Origin: Rubinisphaera margarita
GTDB lineage: Bacteria; Planctomycetota; Planctomycetia; Planctomycetales; Planctomycetaceae
NCBI RefSeq assembly: GCF_022267515.1
Contig: NZ_JAKFGB010000020.1
Location: 62,001 to 126,000 of the forward strand
Direction of reading: 5' to 3'
DNA: 64,000 bases
Shown: in pieces, positions 63,499-64,000 of the stretch
Numbering within the stretch: position 1 is the stretch's first letter
How the letters are laid out: each line of letters opens with the position of its first letter
Translations under genes and position numbers: made by a program
Notes under the pieces: model-generated
Databases searched by the model: none
What the model saw: only the letters and a program-made list of their open reading frames with translations
What the model was told of the DNA's origin: nothing

Positions 63499-64000
63499 GT
63501 GGCAAAGCAAATGCTGTTTTCTGATCAGGCTCGCGTCAAGCTGCAGCGCGGCGTGCGAGTCCTGGCAGACGCCGTCGCCGTGACGATGGGCCCGACCGGA
63601 CGCAATGTCATTATCGACAAAAGCTTCGGTAACCCCGTCGTGACCAAGGACGGCGTGACTGTCAGTAAGGAAGTCGATCTGTCCGATCCTTACGAGCACA
63701 TGGGCGCCAAACTGGTTAACGAAGTTGCTTCCAAGACCAGCGACATCGCCGGCGATGGAACCACCACCGCGACCGTGCTCGCTCGGGCGATCTTCGAAGA
63801 AGGCCTCCGCAGCCTGACGCTGGGAGCGAACCCGACCGTTGTTCGTCGCGGCATCGAGAGAGCGGCTCAGGCTGCTGTCGAGAAGCTCGGAAAGATGGCC
63901 AAGCCAGTTTCCGAGAAGTCCGAAATCGCCAGCGTCGGGGCCATCTCGGCCAATAACGACGATGCGATCGGCGAACTGATCGCCAATGCGATGGAGAAAG
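63499..64000 (+). CDS. groEL: Chaperonin GroEL (paralogue 3), truncated by the window end
   Basis: About 167 codons of the N-terminal equatorial and intermediate domains: MAKQMLFSDQARVKLQRGVRVLADAVAVTMGPTGRNVI. The ATP site GDGTTTATVLARAI and the start of the apical domain are present. Start GTG at 63499 (GTG GCA AAG), with GAGGAG 7 bases before. The rest lies outside the window. Confidence 0.95.
   Translation, partial: MAKQMLFSDQARVKLQRGVRVLADAVAVTMGPTGRNVIIDKSFGNPVVTKDGVTVSKEVDLSDPYEHMGAKLVNEVASKTSDIAGDGTTTATVLARAIFEEGLRSLTLGANPTVVRRGIERAAQAAVEKLGKMAKPVSEKSEIASVGAISANNDDAIGELIANAMEK

Overview
The window looks like a chromosomal segment of a planctomycete (class Planctomycetia). The evidence is a set of lineage-typical families: a TIGR03000-type Ser/Gly-rich protein, a DUF1570 HExxH protein, a secreted protein with the planctomycetal 'LESRTLLAG' N-terminal motif, sulfatases, ThuA, an Flp-like prepilin, an HTTM protein and several GroEL paralogues. 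kdsA and a large AsmA-like protein imply a Gram-negative style outer membrane with Kdo. Genes lie on both strands in short operons. I see no tRNA, rRNA, CRISPR array, intact transposase or phage block.

Layout. 0-4.5 kb: prs, an AI-2E-type permease, a CDGSH Fe-S protein, rsmE and a small periplasmic c-type cytochrome. 4.8-12.4 kb: a large glnE with an ACT-like central insertion, two hypotheticals and an Flp-like pilin. 12.7-17.4 kb: hemB, an MGMT/ATL-like protein, a GT-C membrane glycosyltransferase and a two-gene hsp20 operon. 17.8-24.5 kb: a TolA-like membrane protein, kdsA, a lipoprotein, an SBF symporter and ThuA. 24.5-34 kb: a secreted beta-solenoid/cyclophilin protein, a sulfatase-like/DUF1570 operon, DUF3592, TIGR03000 and HTTM genes, with two copies of a ~102-bp MITE-like repeat. 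34-41 kb: a TPR lipoprotein, rimI, a Bfd-like ferredoxin under a Fur-like box, a methyltransferase plus GT2 pair, a candidate structured ncRNA and small membrane proteins. 41-50.6 kb: leuB, PhyH, Gfo/Idh/MocA and SGNH genes, then larC with a 19x His-Asp tail, LOG and a GGQ release-factor-like protein. Palindromic repeat elements are frequent here. 51-64 kb: groES/groEL1, a hypothetical, a sulfatase, a glycosyltransferase, an AsmA-like giant, groEL2, and groES2/groEL3, the last cut by the window end.

Main discovery candidate: three separate chaperone units (the hsp20 operon, groES-groEL1 and groEL2) each have a textbook sigma-54 promoter (TGGCACG-N4-TTGC). Each also has, 90-150 bp upstream, a palindrome of the form TGCCA(T/A)-N-ATGGCA. 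I see no CIRCE element in front of them. This suggests a sigma-54/enhancer-binding-protein-controlled proteostasis regulon. The second candidate is a terminator-ended, multi-stem RNA on the minus strand at 39371-39550. All function calls rest on reading motifs in the sequence. No database search was run.
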